Part shown: positions 11,693 to 24,900 of the stretch, in pieces
Position numbering within the stretch: the first letter of the stretch is position 1
Layout of the letters: each line of letters starts with the position of its first letter
Position numbers and translations under genes: made by a program
The notes under the pieces: model-generated
The model's input: only the letters and a program-made list of their open reading frames with translations
Told to the model about the DNA's origin: nothing
Databases searched by the model: none
NCBI GenBank assembly: GCA_023014365.1
Contig: JAEBUN010000026.1
Span: 124,001-188,000 of the forward strand
DNA from: Lepiota brunneoincarnata
Taxonomy: Eukaryota; Basidiomycota; Agaricomycetes; Agaricales; Agaricaceae
DNA: 64,000 nucleotides
Direction of reading: 5' to 3'

Positions 11693-12265
11693 ATGATCAA
11701 CTCAAGCAGCCAAGTCATGATCTCCAGTTCTATTCAACCTGAGAAGCAATTTTATGTTAACAACAAATGGAAACAGGCAGGTCACATTGGAATCAACAAT
11801 TTGGACATCTTCAATGAGGTGTACACCTTGTTTTTCATCTCATCCCCTGTCTTGGAGTCATCAACAAGTGAACTTCTCCCAAGCTGGAATAATTCCATCT
11901 TCCAGAACATGAAACTGACTATCAACACTGTAGGAAAGAGAATCATCCTCCAAGACAATCATAAGGGCAAGGTGTGGTTGATGAAACAACCATGGGCTCA
12001 TCTTCTTGACCTCGTGAAATGGGGTACAAGTACAACTCCATTGAGTGGGAGACTTGAGAAAGAGAGAGAGACTGAGAGAGAGAGACTGAGGAAGGAAACT
12101 GCAGGCTGGTTACACTGTAGCCTTTCAGAGGTCTTACGGCAGTGGAGACATCCTTGTCATTGGGAGCTAAGGTATCTAAGTACAAATGTGCTACTTAAAT
12201 ACCTAAATGAAAATATGATGCAGGGACTGTTGGAAAAACCTGGATTACATTATAACACATTCTAA
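11693..12265 (+). CDS. Hypothetical open frame, doubtful
   Basis: An open frame of about 190 codons from an ATG at 11693. It has no recognisable domain. Codons 120-137 derive from a GAGA-type microsatellite (12057-12100), giving an E/R-rich patch. The CpG-poor base composition is that of the surrounding repeats. The frame may be a chance survivor in decayed transposon DNA; I cannot assign a function. Confidence 0.2.
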   Translation: MINSSSQVMISSSIQPEKQFYVNNKWKQAGHIGINNLDIFNEVYTLFFISSPVLESSTSELLPSWNNSIFQNMKLTINTVGKRIILQDNHKGKVWLMKQPWAHLLDLVKWGTSTTPLSGRLEKERETERERLRKETAGWLHCSLSEVLRQWRHPCHWELRYLSTNVLLKYLNENMMQGLLEKPGLHYNTF

Positions 12266-12747
12266 TATGTTTGTATGAATTGTTCGACCCTGAGTAAAAT
12301 TGGCCTGTAATAATGTGTTTGGATACAAAGGTTCATTTATTTTAGGACATAGTTAGAACAGAAATAATTAGTTATTACTTAGCTATGGCATAATAATGCA
12401 TTATAACCTTTACATATCTAGCCAGGGCTGCTTAGGGATTGGTGAGGAGGACAGACCATGATCACACTGAGGTTAAGGGACAGATGGGGTGCCATGCAGC
12501 TATTTTCAATGTTTCAACATTACAAGACTAAAGAGAAAAGAAAAGAACATGGAAAAATTGATGTATATATTGTTTTTTGTAACTGTGTGAGTGGAACAAT
12601 GAGTGGTCACTACCAAGTTGTCAGATGGGTCGTGAGCACTTGAGGGGGGGTTTTCCAATCCTTTGCCATGCCCTCTGCCCCTCTTTGAACTACCTCTAGT
12701 GCTAGCTTTTCCACTGCCTTTACTACCAGACTTGCCTCTACCATGAC
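12266..12747. other. CpG-poor intergenic sequence
   Basis: Nothing recognised. It is AT-rich and ends at the target duplication of LTR B2. Confidence 0.3.
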
Positions 12748-13132
12748 TGTTACCTGGGCTAGGGGTTTGCTCTTGAGTAGCATGGCGTTCATGGCAGGAT
12801 GTCTATACAGACTTGGTCCTGTCCTACTAGGTGTGACTTGGAGACGACGGAGCACTATAGTCCAGCCAGTTTAAGGGCAAAGAGGTATAGGAGGCAAGAA
12901 CTTTATAACACTAAGATAAGGATACATGACAATGTACTGTATCCTTAAATACTTCTAAGTGTGGCTGTGCTCCCACTATAATAGTCTGGACCAGAGTAAC
13001 TATGAGTCAGAGATAATAGAAATGAGGCATGTACTAAGAATAGTCCTTCTGATGTACACTACTGATGATTTTGTAGTGACATGGGAATATAAGTTAAATA
13101 TAACCATCCTTCTGATAAGACTTCTGATAACA
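12748..13132 (-). mobile_element. Solo LTR B2
   Basis: 385 bp, TGTTACCTGGG to CTGATAACA, flanked by the 5-bp target duplication ATGAC (12743-12747 and 13133-13137). Same family as B1 and the chromovirus at 35492. Retroelement sense is minus. Many CpGs are already converted. Confidence 0.9.
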
Positions 13133-13435
13133 ATGACTATGACCATGACCTGGTGCAATTATCTGGACTTCCTGCTGAGGAATATCACCTTCCTGTACAG
13201 CAACAGGATTGATATCAGTTGGTGTGTTTGCTTGACCTGTGGTATTAGGTAATGAAGTGCCTGCACTACTAACGATGGTTGTATATTGGATAGAAGGAGC
13301 AGTTATGTATATTTAAGGGTGCTCTTTGAGGTCATGGTTGGATTGGTCACTTGAAATCAGTCACAATAAGACTGTCACCACTGTTGAGGTGGTTGTTTTG
13401 GTCATCATAGTCTTCTTTATCAAGAGTTTGATCAC

Positions 13436-14925
13436 CTATATGAACATACTAATCAGCTGATTATGATACTTGTGAACAACAAATCTAATACCTGGATCAA
13501 CATACTGGGCCTCTTCACCAACATCCACATTCCAGCCCTCACAATCATCTGGACCTGTGTCATCAATAGACAGTCCATGAGCTCCAGTGATAAGTCCCTC
13601 CTCAACCCTGCTATCTTCAGTCTCCCCCTCCGATTGGTCATCCTTCTTCAGATTCTCTGTAAAGATGAGCTTGTTGTAAAAATCGTAAATTTGCATGTTT
13701 CCATTAGTGGTGTTCTTGATAATGGTATGTTTGTATTGCTCAAACCATTTTGCATAGGGCCACTGTGTAACACTTCCTTTCAGTGCAAACACTGGGTCCC
13801 ATGAGTGTAGAAAGATCGACTACAAGAAGATAACAATGTCAGTAAGCTTTAACCTAGTAAATGCAAGTTGATTACAAACTAGGATGGCCATGAACACAAT
13901 TAGCCCTGGTGTGACAGCCTTTACATGCCAGATTTCAATGAACTTCTGCCTCGATTTTGCTGGTATCCCTTGAACAACTGACAGCAAGCCTAATAGCATA
14001 CCCCTGATAAGCTAACAACGCAGATAAGTAAGGATTCAGGCCTGGCAAAGGTGGAAGTACTTACAAGGGGAAGTGGTTCAACCATGAATAGTACCTTGAG
14101 CCCACCAGATATGTCCATATTCTTGTATAATAATGGAGCAAATTTTGAGTAGTGGCCCTTATCATGGCGAATGAGTACCTTTCAATAATATGGGTGGTTG
14201 GGCCATTCAGCTGGAAGGACAGTACTATATCAACTATATTCTTTCCAGAGGTACAGTGCAAGGAGCTTGCTATTGTAAAGGCATCTGTGACAAGATGCAC
14301 CAGCAGCTTTATAGAACTGGTAGGTAAATCAGTGTTGGCCCAAAAACCAGACATTTCAAAGACATAGTTCACAATTTCTCTGAACTCACAATTGCTTTTG
14401 AGATCAACATGAAGCTCAGGTGGTATTGCTTTGTATATTTCAGCCCTTATGCCAAGGAGCCTTTTTTCTGGAGTATTGTAGCGCTGGGGATCGACAGCAG
14501 CTGAAGTAAGCTCCAATAAGTCAAAGTGCTCATTGGACAGGGCCTCTTGTAAAAGAAATGGCTTGTTCATGACCCCAAATTTGTTTCCTAGATGTCTGAT
14601 ACAATTAATCATGGGGTGTGGCAGCTTGTATACCTTAGATTTAGCATGCTTGCCCTTGGCTACCTCAACTTCTCTAGTGTCACCCCCATTGTCCCTATCA
14701 TCTTTGTCTTCAATGCCCTCAAAATCAAATTCCTCACCATTATCATCAGATGCTTTTGCTTTGGCCTTAGCCTTGCCCCTGGTCCCTTTCTTGACAGTGT
14801 GAACTTGTTTCGTAACCTGAGTGAGCTCTTGGAGGTTAACATAATTTGTTCTGGTACTCCCAAAGTGCTCAACAAGGTCAGGATCTTGCTGATGAGCAAC
14901 AGGCTCCTACACACCAGTTGCAAGC
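13436..14925 (-). CDS. Unrecognised multi-exon basidiomycete gene, 5' end uncertain
   Basis: The minus frame is open from about 14925 (after a probable acceptor TGTGTAG) to 14065, then joins in frame across two clean introns: 14004-14064 (GTAAGT...TTATCAG, 61 bp) and 13820-13879 (GTTTGT...CTTGTAG, 60 bp). It stops at 13436. The first exon has a K/A-rich basic stretch followed by an acidic one, then a globular part containing LVGSRYYSWLNHFPL at the intron 1 junction. The C-terminus is acidic and ends with VVHKYHNQL. A further intron (GTGAGT donor near 14975) and short exons further upstream (14927-15250, 15228-15434) are possible, but I could not join them without a stop. I recall similar proteins of unknown function near fungal transposons but cannot name a family. 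The spliced frame seems unbroken, unlike its neighbours. Confidence 0.55.
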
Positions 14926-15227
14926 TTCAGATGACCCCAGAAATTATGGTATTTGACCAAGAACACTCACCATGCCAAAAGGGACATGAGTCAGCTAGAG
15001 TACCATTGGATTGGGCTGCCAGTGAACTATGCCATGGTGGGAGTCGCTTGGTCCCTGAAACTGGACACTTAGGGTGTGTGGAAGAAACTGAGGAGTAGGC
15101 TGGAGAAACAGCTGAGGATTCAGCTGAGGGATCTGTCAAGATCTTTGGTGAGGTGCAACACCTTGGGTTGGTTGAGTGGGTATCATTGTAATGAGGGTTA
15201 GGGAGACCATAAACAAACAAGTTGGAT

Positions 15228-15434
15228 TTATCTATCATGATAATAATCAGCAAATGTTTGAACAGGACCTAGTAAAGCATTGGTTTGCTGAAAAAACTGA
15301 ACACATTTGCTAAAAAAGTAACTACCTGATGTGATTCCGCCATAATGAGGTATTTTTGATTGGTTGGTATGCCCCCTTGCCTCAATCAGAACCTTCACAT
15401 TGTCAATCATATCAGAAAGGTAGACATGATGCAA
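15228..15434 (-). other. Possible upstream coding fragment
   Basis: An open minus frame with the segment HYGGITSGSYFFSKCVQFF, preceded by a run that reads like coding sequence. It may be a 5' exon of the 13436-14925 gene or part of a separate decayed gene. A possible GT-AG intron lies at about 15280-15338, but using it still leaves a stop soon after. Unassigned. Confidence 0.25.
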
Positions 15435-15569
15435 TGCCAGGTGTTGGCAGGGATCATATACTACTCAAAGAAGGTAAGCTATGTCATAAATCATCCACTT
15501 CTTGGCAATGCAGTCATGGTGTTTTCTGAGAAGAATCTGCAAATTGGGGTGCTAAGATCTGTTAGACTG

Positions 15570-18500
15570 TGCAAAGCTGATTAATCAAAAAACCAGCCTG
15601 TTCTTCTTGCCCTTGATGTCACTGATGGACAAGGGGATAAGCATAGGCCTGTTAGTCTAATTTTGGCCCTGGATGAAAATTGAAAGCACCCTTTCCCAGA
15701 GATAACAATCAATGTTACACTGTGAAGATAGAAGTTTGATGACAGTGGACTTGAGATAGCCAATGGCAAGTTCACCATAGGCAAAGGCAATGAAGAATGC
15801 AGGAATGAGGAAAGCTGGGAACATGACACTAATAGCATCTAATCAGCCTCATTCCTTCCATCAGACATGAGAATACTGATGTGACAGTCAAGATTGCAGC
15901 AAAGAAGCTGGCCAGGGAGGAGTTAACAGCTTGCAATGAACCAGCCAGGGAGCTATTGATAGTTCCGAAATCCTAGTCTGAGTTTAGCAAAATAATTAAT
16001 GAAGCGACAATTCAAATGAGGTAATGCGCTCTGGGAAAGACCAGTTCAATGTGGTGGGTGACCAAAATCTAATGAGTGAACTTGTGAAAACTAAAGCTTC
16101 AGACCAATGTTGATATGCTATGTACAACTGTACAGGTTGGCAAACAAAGGTCTGCAGATTAAGTGCTTATATAAGAACCTCAATGTGTGGCTATCCCATG
16201 GAGCATTGATCAGAGGGGTAGAGTCTTAGTGGGAACAATGGGAGGCATACAATGGTACTAAGGGGGTCATCCAACAAAACATATTTTGTGTGAGCATAGA
16301 CAGCTCAGGCAAGTGCAACTCTAACTTTCTGGCCTCCGGAGGGGCTCACACCTCTTCACAAAAATCAGAATCAAACATTCTTTATAAGAATGTGCAATGC
16401 TCACCAAATGCCAATTTTGTTGGCATCACCATCCTCCAGCATATCCAAATCAGGCTTCAACACGCACACCTCAATGACCAAATTGTATCTCTGCTCATCA
16501 TACGGATACCCAAACAAGATGTTACCCTTAATTGTTTGGTGGTGGAGCCATGGAAACTATGCAGCATAAGGAATTGAGTGCATGAGCCTGTTCTCATCAG
16601 TGCATGAAGGTTCCTTGTTCAAGATGATAGTGCCTCTGATCATTGTCATTTTGCCCAGCAAGGCCATCTAAGCATCATCGGTTGTGCTTTGCTGGAGTTG
16701 CAGAGACAAGCTTGGCATACCAGCAGTGCAGTCTTCCCAGATGCCATTGGACCAGTAACTTTCCCTCAGGGAACCATATATTCAGGTCACTGAGCTCAAA
16801 CTGCCAATCTTGATCCTGTGCAGCAAGGTTGGATGCAGAGTCACTACAGGTGGTTAATGCATCATCCATGATCAAGGTTGATGAGGATGGCTCTGGTGTC
16901 TACCCTTTGTTATCTTCCTTTGATTTAGGGACTTTGTTCCATTTGAAAGATGTGTTAGGGGAAGTAAGGCACCGGAACCAAGTTGATATTCAGGTGGCGA
17001 TTACAATCGCCACCCACGCTATATATATACATAGTGGTCTGCGCACAGACCGGGTAACCAGACACTACGATAGCTACCAGTAATAACGTACGCAAACAAT
17101 AAACAAGCAACTAATAATAGAAGTCGCCCGCAGATCGGGCTCGGGGATGGGGGTGGCCGAAGGCCGAGACCGGGCTCGGGCATCGGGCATCGGCTAAGAA
17201 GGCCGAGCCCGGACGTCCAACCACAGGTCCCTAGAAGTACCTTGCGTAAGGGGGGGCGCAATGCAAAGCACACGACGCCAGTCCCCTTACAAGATGTGTC
17301 AATGAAGCCTAACTCACCATTGTCTCCGGTGGGACCTGGTGGAGTTGAGTGATCTTTCTTGAGGCAAGAGACCTGCTCAAAGACTTCCTCTTCATTCAAA
17401 TAGGTGGATATGCATTTGAGTGCAACACCAACCTGATGCTAGTCTGAGTGGTCATTGCGAATGAGTTTTACTGACTAACTCACCTGTAGGATCTGCACTA
17501 CCCAGGCTGTGATACCATTCAGAGGTGTCCTAAAGGGCTCATGAGCATCCAAGTAGACAAGAACTACAGAGGACCAACAGACCCAATCATATTAAACAGG
17601 GCAATAGCCTAGAAAAATGATGAGAGTTAAGGCAACCAGGGGCATTGACTACTCACAGTGAAGACAGTACTGATCATCAATTTGTTGCCTTGTGCCACAT
17701 AGACAAAGAACAGGATGATAGAGACAAAAATTGGAGCACTAGTCCAGAGAAGGTAAAACATGACCAAGTTGAACTGCACTGAAGTGTAACCATGAGCGCC
17801 TAGATGTCTCATATCCTGGGGCTTGAACATACCTTTGACCATCCACTTGAGTTCTACATCTTGCGCATCAAGTCCTCATTGAATCCAATGTTCCTCCCAA
17901 GCAAAAAACTTGATGAATTTAACCTGCCAAGAGGGGTAATATGAGTGCTTGCCTACGTTCCAACATGGGCAGACACTCAACAGCTCCAATAAGCTCATTC
18001 AAAATGCTCATGTACTTGTTCCTGGCCACTGAGACACCTTTCTGGATCCAGGCACTCATCAAAAAATTGTTCAAAGGCCATCCAATAAGCAAAATGAAGA
18101 ATCTGGTGAAGGTACTCCATCCCAAGAGTCTAGAGATATGCAATGAGTGACAAAACAACATAAAAGAGGTACACTCACTGGTAGAGGAAAACACTTCCTA
18201 TGAGGATCTCAAAAGGAGCACCATAAATAAAACAAAGTAGTCTGCAGTGAGGTAAAAAATCAGGCTCAACCAAGTCTGAAGTGAAACTCTTGCTTACCAA
18301 GGTGAATGGCACAGGAGTTAAAGTATCCAATACTGTCAAACTAGCATCTGACAGACTACTCGTATACTCCATGCTGGTGGAATTCAAAGTAGGGTTGATT
18401 GAGAGGGACATCTCAGAGAGCATTGTAGACAAGGAGCCAGGGATATCAGTAGGGGTGCCCATAGTCTCGGAAATTGTCATGCTAATACTCATTGACAGGA
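15570..18500 (-). pseudogene. ABC transporter (ABCC/MRP type) pseudogene
   Basis: Reading down the minus strand, the order of a full ABCC exporter appears in pieces. TMD1 has GAPFEILIGSVFLYQ (18180-18225) and WPLNNFL with SILNELIGAVE (about 17990-18080), then APIFVSIILFF (about 17720). The linker has LNEEEVFEQVS (about 17365-17398). NBD1 has Walker A VTGPMASGKTALL (about 16715-16755), the signature SGGQK (about 16330) and Walker B YVLLDDPL (about 16265-16285). Start of TMD2 has INSSLAGSLQAVNSSL (about 15905-15955) and FPAFLIPAFFIAFAYG. Frames shift repeatedly, stops occur, and NBD2 is absent. Solo LTR A1 splits the linker/NBD1 junction. Such proteins export organic anions and conjugates across membranes; this copy cannot. 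Fragments between 18500 and 19740 may be its N-terminus. Confidence 0.75.
16953..17291 (+). mobile_element. Solo LTR A1, CpG-rich and young
   Basis: 339 bp, TGTTAGGGGAAGTAAGG to CCCCTTACA, flanked by the exact 5-bp target duplication AGATG (16948-16952 and 17292-17296). CpG content is high, in contrast to the CpG-poor ABC transporter pseudogene it interrupts. Differs from A2 at four positions only. Contains a TATATATA stretch. No internal region remains, so it is a solo LTR. Confidence 0.95.
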
Positions 18501-19740
18501 ATGCTGTTGTAAATACTCTGTTACACAGGTGAAACAGAAGCCTTGAGCATGTGGTTCATGATGCAATTCAGGAGTTAAGCTTCATACCAAAGTCATCACA
18601 GGCTCTTCTGCCATGCTCAGAATAGAATTTGGTTGTGGCATCTCCCTACTGATTATTGATATGCCAGGCAGACTAACTAGCAGCTGAGAGAAAGCCAACA
18701 AGGACACTTTGGGTTGACTGACTGGGGTTCAAGGTGGTGCCAAGGGTGTGCCAGGAGTTGGACTGGAGGTGGCTCCCGGAGTTGTACTAGACTGCATTGG
18801 CAGGCTCTCAGTGTTGCCGGGAATGATGGATGATGTCACCAAATCACTTTGAGATAGGACACCTATGGTACATGAGGTTGTCAACATGTCCTAAAATCAC
18901 AGCTGAATAACAAACCTGATGAACTTGAGCATGAGGGTGTTCTTTTGAGTGAGGGTCCAAGGGAAGCAGGTGCTGTTAAGTACTGATCCTTATCAGTATG
19001 ATAAATTAAAAAAAGACCATGCCATGCTGTCACTTACCTAGAGAAGGGGGGATGAAAGAGGTACTTGCTCTCAAAAGGGAATCTGGAGAAGTGTAATGAA
19101 GCAATCGAAGGTGGAATGAAAACAGATCTAAAATGCTAGTGTTAGCTGGAATGGGGGTTGAGTTACATCAAGGGCAACAAAAAAAAAAAAGAAACCAACA
19201 CTCATGTCTCCATCGACAAGGAAGTATCACTGAAAAAAAGAAAAGAAAAAAAGGCAGACCAATGAGATGTGCCCATGTAGCATATAAAGCTGTGGGGCAG
19301 TTAGACTCACAGACTTGGGGCTTGCCTCTGAGAGGGAGAGTAAAAGTCAAAGTCAACACCACAATGATACTGCCACCTGCTCCATGCACCAGATGAGTGC
19401 ATGTACCGCCCACCCACACCCTTTCCAGACCCATCCAATGTGTTGCACTCCTTCAATTTTGGGGTATGGGTGGAACATGAGACATATGCCATGCCTCTCA
19501 ACTGGGGTGAGACAGCGTCAGCTGAGAGGAGGCAGGGAAAGAGGATTGGATTGACTGCCACAGCAGCAGAAGGTATGTAAGACATTGGGGGTTTTCTGTG
19601 TATTGCCTTGCAAATTGGTCGATGTTGAGAATCAGGGGGGGGGCAAAGAGGATGGAAGGATTGCACAAGTCAATTGCATGCAAGGCAAGAATTGCAGTCC
19701 AAGTCAACCAGCATGGACCACCTGCAGAGCATTCTAGGAG
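18501..19740 (-). other. Possible N-terminal remains of the ABC transporter
   Basis: The minus strand has hydrophobic and low-complexity stretches (around 19580-19700 and 19170-19430) that could be decayed N-terminal membrane segments of the adjacent ABC gene, as the gene order predicts. No diagnostic motif is visible. Contains A-rich simple sequence near 19180-19190 and 19228-19255. Confidence 0.25.
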
Positions 19741-20066
19741 GTGAGGGGAGAGGGTTCCATCAAGGAGAGAGGAGTAGGTTGAGAGGGAATATTAAAAGCC
19801 AATGGTGACTAGCTTGTACAATCACCAATCTAAGTTCATTGTCTGATAAGATTATGTAATGTTTCCCATCATTCTCATCATGCTTTGTTGAATGCTGCTT
19901 TGAGCCTTTGACCTCATGGACCACATGACCATCAAAACTGAACCCACCTCTCCCATCTGCTTTGCACCCATCCTTGCCTCATTGTCATGCCTGCACATTG
20001 TCATATGAAGAAATTGAATCAATCTCCCAATGATTCTGAAGGTCAGTCACCCACCAAAGTATCCAT

Positions 20067-21924
20067 TGAAATGTGGATTACTTTATGAGATGGAAAATGA
20101 AGTTTGTTAACAAGTTCACTAATTCCGACTTTAAAAGTTTGTGGGGGAGAGGTTGTCACAGATCTCCAGAAATATATTCAATTTCAGTGTTTTTAGGGTC
20201 TTGGTAAGTTATTCTCTTAGTCTCCAACTAGACAGACAGTTGTTCTATCTGAATACAATGGGAACTTTGATGGTCATTACTATATAGTATGTTAACTAAT
20301 ATCTTCACGATTCGATAAGTCAGGCAAAATGCAAGCTTTTGCAATCAGTGAACCTCCATAGACCTAGTAGACAATGTGTTCTAATGGGCCCTAGCATACT
20401 ACATCCTTTTCTCTTGACAATACTGTAAATTTACACTACCCAGTGAGCCAGGCTTTTGACAAGCTCCTGCAGGAAGTGTCTTTAAGCTAGTAGGCCTAGC
20501 GGACAGCATTATCTAATGGGCCCTAGCGCACTACAGCTTCTGAACAAGGCAATAAAACTTTATACTACTCAGTGAGACAGGCTTCTAGTGAGCTCCTGCA
20601 GTAAGTATCTTTAAACTAGATAGACCTAGTGGACAGTGTTTTCAATGGGCCCTAGCATACTATGTTTGCTTCTCAATTAAACAGCTCTACAATTCAATGG
20701 TATACTTCTGAGGCAAGGCCTCTAAGAGGAACCCAAAGAAATGGAAGTTAGTGAACTTTCTACTTAAGAACAGAAGAGGCATAGCAACTTGTATTCAGTT
20801 CTCGAGTCAAGCAGAAGGGTCTGTCAATATCTCAATTGTTTCAATGGGTCTGGTTTTAAAGAGTATAACTCTTTAAGTCTCTGGTGGTCTATGACTGAAG
20901 AAAATCGCATAAAATTGCTTTATATTCCTATCCTAATTGACCATACAATCAGGGGGGGGAAATGGGCAAGCGGTTTCTTGCCTCCCATGTAATTTACAGA
21001 CAAGTTTTTATAATAATGTACAATTAACTTATGGGTATACCTGAAACAAGCCTTCAGCTTCATCATTTTATTGTCTCCTCATCATTTAGGAGCATCATTC
21101 TAGGAGTTCCAATATCAGCAACATCAATTTGCTCTCAGGGACTTGCTCCCTAGGTGCCTGGCTATTTATATCACAGCCAGCCGGGTTAGCAAGTTTCCTT
21201 GCTAACATTTATCTATTGGTTTTTATTCTTGGACTCTCCACACCTGAGTTTCTCAACCCTAATGTTCTAAAGTCCACTTCCATAGTCTTCAGGTAGTAGA
21301 CTAACACTAGAATTAATTAGCTTATTCTATTCTTATCAATCTTCATTTTCTAGTTCATCATTTCTGATCTCTTTTTGTTTCTATGAGGGGGCATCCTTCC
21401 CTGAGTACCCTCTGGGATACCCCCATTTGATCCCTTAGGTTTCAATATCATCAGAACTGTTCCAAGGGGACATTCTTGTCAGGGCATTAGCTAATCCCTA
21501 CATTCTTTTGTCAAGATTCACTCCTGGACCTGTTATTATGACTAGGTACCATCTGGATGACATAGGTGTTGCGACTCATCCACCTTCTAGGGCCGAGGTG
21601 AAGAAATGGGTCTTTTGTGCAGTCATGAGTATCTTAACTAATATCTTAGTTAACACGGTATCGGATACAATGCTTGGGTACATTCATACCAGAGTCATTC
21701 TTCCATAGCCTTGTCACCAATAAGTTAGTTAACATCACTTTTTACTTGTCTGGGTGTGCTAGTTCTGTTTCTGAGATGTCTGCTTTCACATATTTTAGAT
21801 AGTATTCTAAATCCCTCACACCCAGTGTCTGACCATGGCCATATACTGATATTATTTGGTAATGGAGAGTTAGTTACTTTATTAGCTAGTGATTTCACAA
21901 ATGAAATGATTTTGCAGTGCAACA
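20067..21924 (-). mobile_element. Solo LTR C1, 1.86 kb
   Basis: 1858 bp with TG...CA ends, flanked by a 4-bp duplication CCAT (20063-20066 and 21925-21928). It is an inverted copy of 42430-44286. In its own orientation it has a TATA box (GATATAAATAG), an AATAAA-type signal about 100 bp later, and three to four imperfect ~135 bp repeats around AGGGCCCATTAG motifs. This fits U3-R-U5 of an unusually long LTR. No protein-coding region. Lies at the 5' side of the Plavaka remnant. Confidence 0.8.
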
Positions 21925-21949
21925 CCATATCAATCACAATCAGCCAAAC

Positions 21950-24900
21950 CAACTGTATTGCATGTCCACATGGTTTCAACTGTTAGATGACTCCCCCAGA
22001 ACACAAAATCTGCCCTCTCAATCCAAAGAAAAGGTCAAGTGTCAATATTGCCCCAACTGGTACACTATCCAGGGCATCAAGAGCCATGAGCATGCATGCC
22101 CTAATTGACATGGCCAGGTGGATGCGACTCAAGCTTATTGCACCCAGAAAGCAAGAAAGAAGGACATAGAGGATGGTGAGTAACATATCAGCTCTATGAT
22201 CAATGTCTGATCTCTTATTATACCTCCTCAGCCAAAAATGCATGACAGATCCCTGTCTTTGAGAAAGAACCCTGGGAGAATATGGCAATACCCAAAGCCA
22301 ATTGTCAGCATAAGCCCTCCAAGTGTGGCACTTCTCAATCTAAATCTGCAGCCAGTATGATTCTCTGATGCTCTTAGAATTATATCTCATCATGATTGCA
22401 CCATTTTATCTTTAGGATCCGCACCTACTAGCAACCGCCCTTCCCATACAACTTCCCCAGCACCTCTGAGCTGTGATGATGCTCATGATATCCATATTGA
22501 ATACCATCCAAAATCCAAGTGTGACCCCATGACCATGCCTCTCAAGGATTTCCATGCCCCAAACCTTGTTCTGCCAGCAACATTCTGGTCAACCGATAAC
22601 CCATACAGTCCATTTAACAGCAAGGTGGAGTTCCAGTTTGCCAAGGTCACCCTTGAAGCGTCCCTGACAAGTTCTCACATTGAAACTATCTGCCAACTTG
22701 TTAAACACTGTGTTGCCAGAGAAGATTCCTTCGAGATTTCAAGTGCTGCAGAATTCAAACATCGCCTTGATGAGGTCATGTCTCTCATACCATCTGTGAG
22801 TGTTCATTCTTACCACCAGATCTGCTTTAAGACAATTATTCAGATGCATCAGGTAGTTTTAGTTTGACCAATATAGGCTGACATCAACCTTCAACAATCT
22901 CAAGATCAATTATGATTTCTGGTGTCTTGATATTTGGGAATGGGCAATGCACCTTGTGCACAGCCCATTGCTGGCTTCAGATTTTACTTGGGATGCAGAG
23001 AAGGTTTATATCTATAATGGTGAATTGCATGCTTGTTTCTATGATGAGCCTTGGACCACTGATCATTGGCATGAGATCCAAGTGAGTTTTGTATATGTGT
23101 TCATATGTCCATGAATAAACTAGTGTATGTTGTGCTAAGGTGAACTACTGGAAGGCGCCAATCTGCTTGCTTACATCTTCTATGCTGATAAAACTCAACT
23201 CTCCCCATTTTTGACTTCGTGAATGGCATATCCCATCATGGCCCAGCTGGTGAACTTACCCTCCTATATCCATAACAGCATGGGTCACAGGGGGAGCTAC
23301 ACTGTTGGTTGGCTGCCTATTGTAAGTGCACAGTATGATTAACTCATCTCAAAGGCCTCACTGCTGTCAGATTGAAGGTAACAAAGAGCAGAAGGGTGGA
23401 AAACACTATGTTGACTTAAAACAAGTTGTCTGGCATGACTCTTTTAGGAAATTTCTTGAGGTGCTTGCAAAGAGGAAAAATGGTGAATGTGTTCTTTGTG
23501 TGGATGGTCACCAGCGCCTTCTATACCCTGTGATCCTCATATTATCTACTGACTATGAGGAACAGTGTGCCGAATCCTTAAAGTCTAATTTGTCTGCAAG
23601 TACTCACAAGACAACACAGATCTGTGATGGCTTTGATAAGGGGCTTTCAAGGCAATTTCCCTTGTCCAGTCTGCCTTGTGCCCTCAACCAATTTATCCAA
23701 GATATCACAAATACTCACACCACATGACCAAGAGAACAGCAAAGAAATTGTGGAGCAAGCATCGCATATGAAGATAATGAAGACAATGGCTGAAAACATT
23801 GTGAGGGGGAAAGGCCTTCACCAGGTGGAGGTGAGTTATTATGAACTAGAGTTTCAAATTATTGGACCCATTGATATCCTTTAGAATGCATTCTGGACCA
23901 TACTGCATTCTGATCCCCACAAAGCCCTAATGTTTGATTGCATGCATAATAACTCTCATGGATTGGGTGGGAAACACCTATGGCCACTTCTTGTGTGGAC
24001 CCTTGAGGAGTTAGGCTGCTCATCCATGGCCTTGGTTGATTCACAGTATGTTTTTGCCTTGCCTTATAAATCAGAACCCAAAGCTAATTCTTCATCAGGG
24101 CTGATGAAGCACCTTGGTGGTGTGGAATCCATCATTTTGATAAAATCCTCCATGTACATTTTACAGATGCCTCAAAATTTAAGGATATTGTCAAGGTTTG
24201 TCATGGGATACTCAGAATGGAATTACACTAACTCTCTCATATGAGCTAGCTATCGCTGTATATCACTCATGACTTATTTCCAGCTCAACCTCAGTGCCAT
24301 CCCAGATACCTCCTTCTCTGGCTGATTTGCCATTACCTTAACATTGATATATATTCCACCTTGGATGTCCATACCAAAACCACTCTTGACTTGGGTGAAA
24401 AAGAGTTGGAATGTTTCAAAGAATGCCTCAATGTGAGCCACGTGATTCTGTCCTGAAGAAGCTTTCATTAACTGACAGTTCTTGGTCTTCACAAAGGAAT
24501 ACATGGTTGCCACAAAAAATCATGAAAATGTGAAAGTCTGGCAGTTCATCAAGCTTCATACACTGTCACACCTTTTCAGCAGTATACAGGAGAAGGGCAT
24601 GACAAAGAACACAAACACTCAACCAAGTGAGTCACAACATCATGTACTGAAGAATGCTTGGCACTGCACAAACTTTCATAATATTGAGGCCCAAGTGAGA
24701 GTATAGCACCCACAAAGACTGGATTCTATTCACCATTTACACTGTAGGTTCTCTGTAAAACCACTCAGATAGATGGTTTGAACCTCCTTGATGCCTACAT
24801 TTTGGTAGAAGAAGAAGCACTAGGTAAGGCAGAGAACACAGCCAACCCAAAAATCAAGGCAACACACTTTGGAAAGGTAGAAATTGGAGGAGAACCAAGA

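Noticed and set aside
12057..12105. Coiled-coil like E/R-rich segment in the frame 11693-12265
   Set aside because: It is a translated GAGA microsatellite.
17019..17399. Minus open frame of 126 codons and its near copy at 52589-52936 plus
   Set aside because: Most of each frame is translated solo LTR A joined to a flanking pseudogene. The similarity of the two proteins is just the repeat.
20789..21708. Open frames MYSVLESSRRV... and MSRFTPGPVIM... repeated at 29493, 42646 and 43362
   Set aside because: They lie inside LTR C copies, are short, on one strand only by chance, and show no domain; treated as non-coding LTR sequence.
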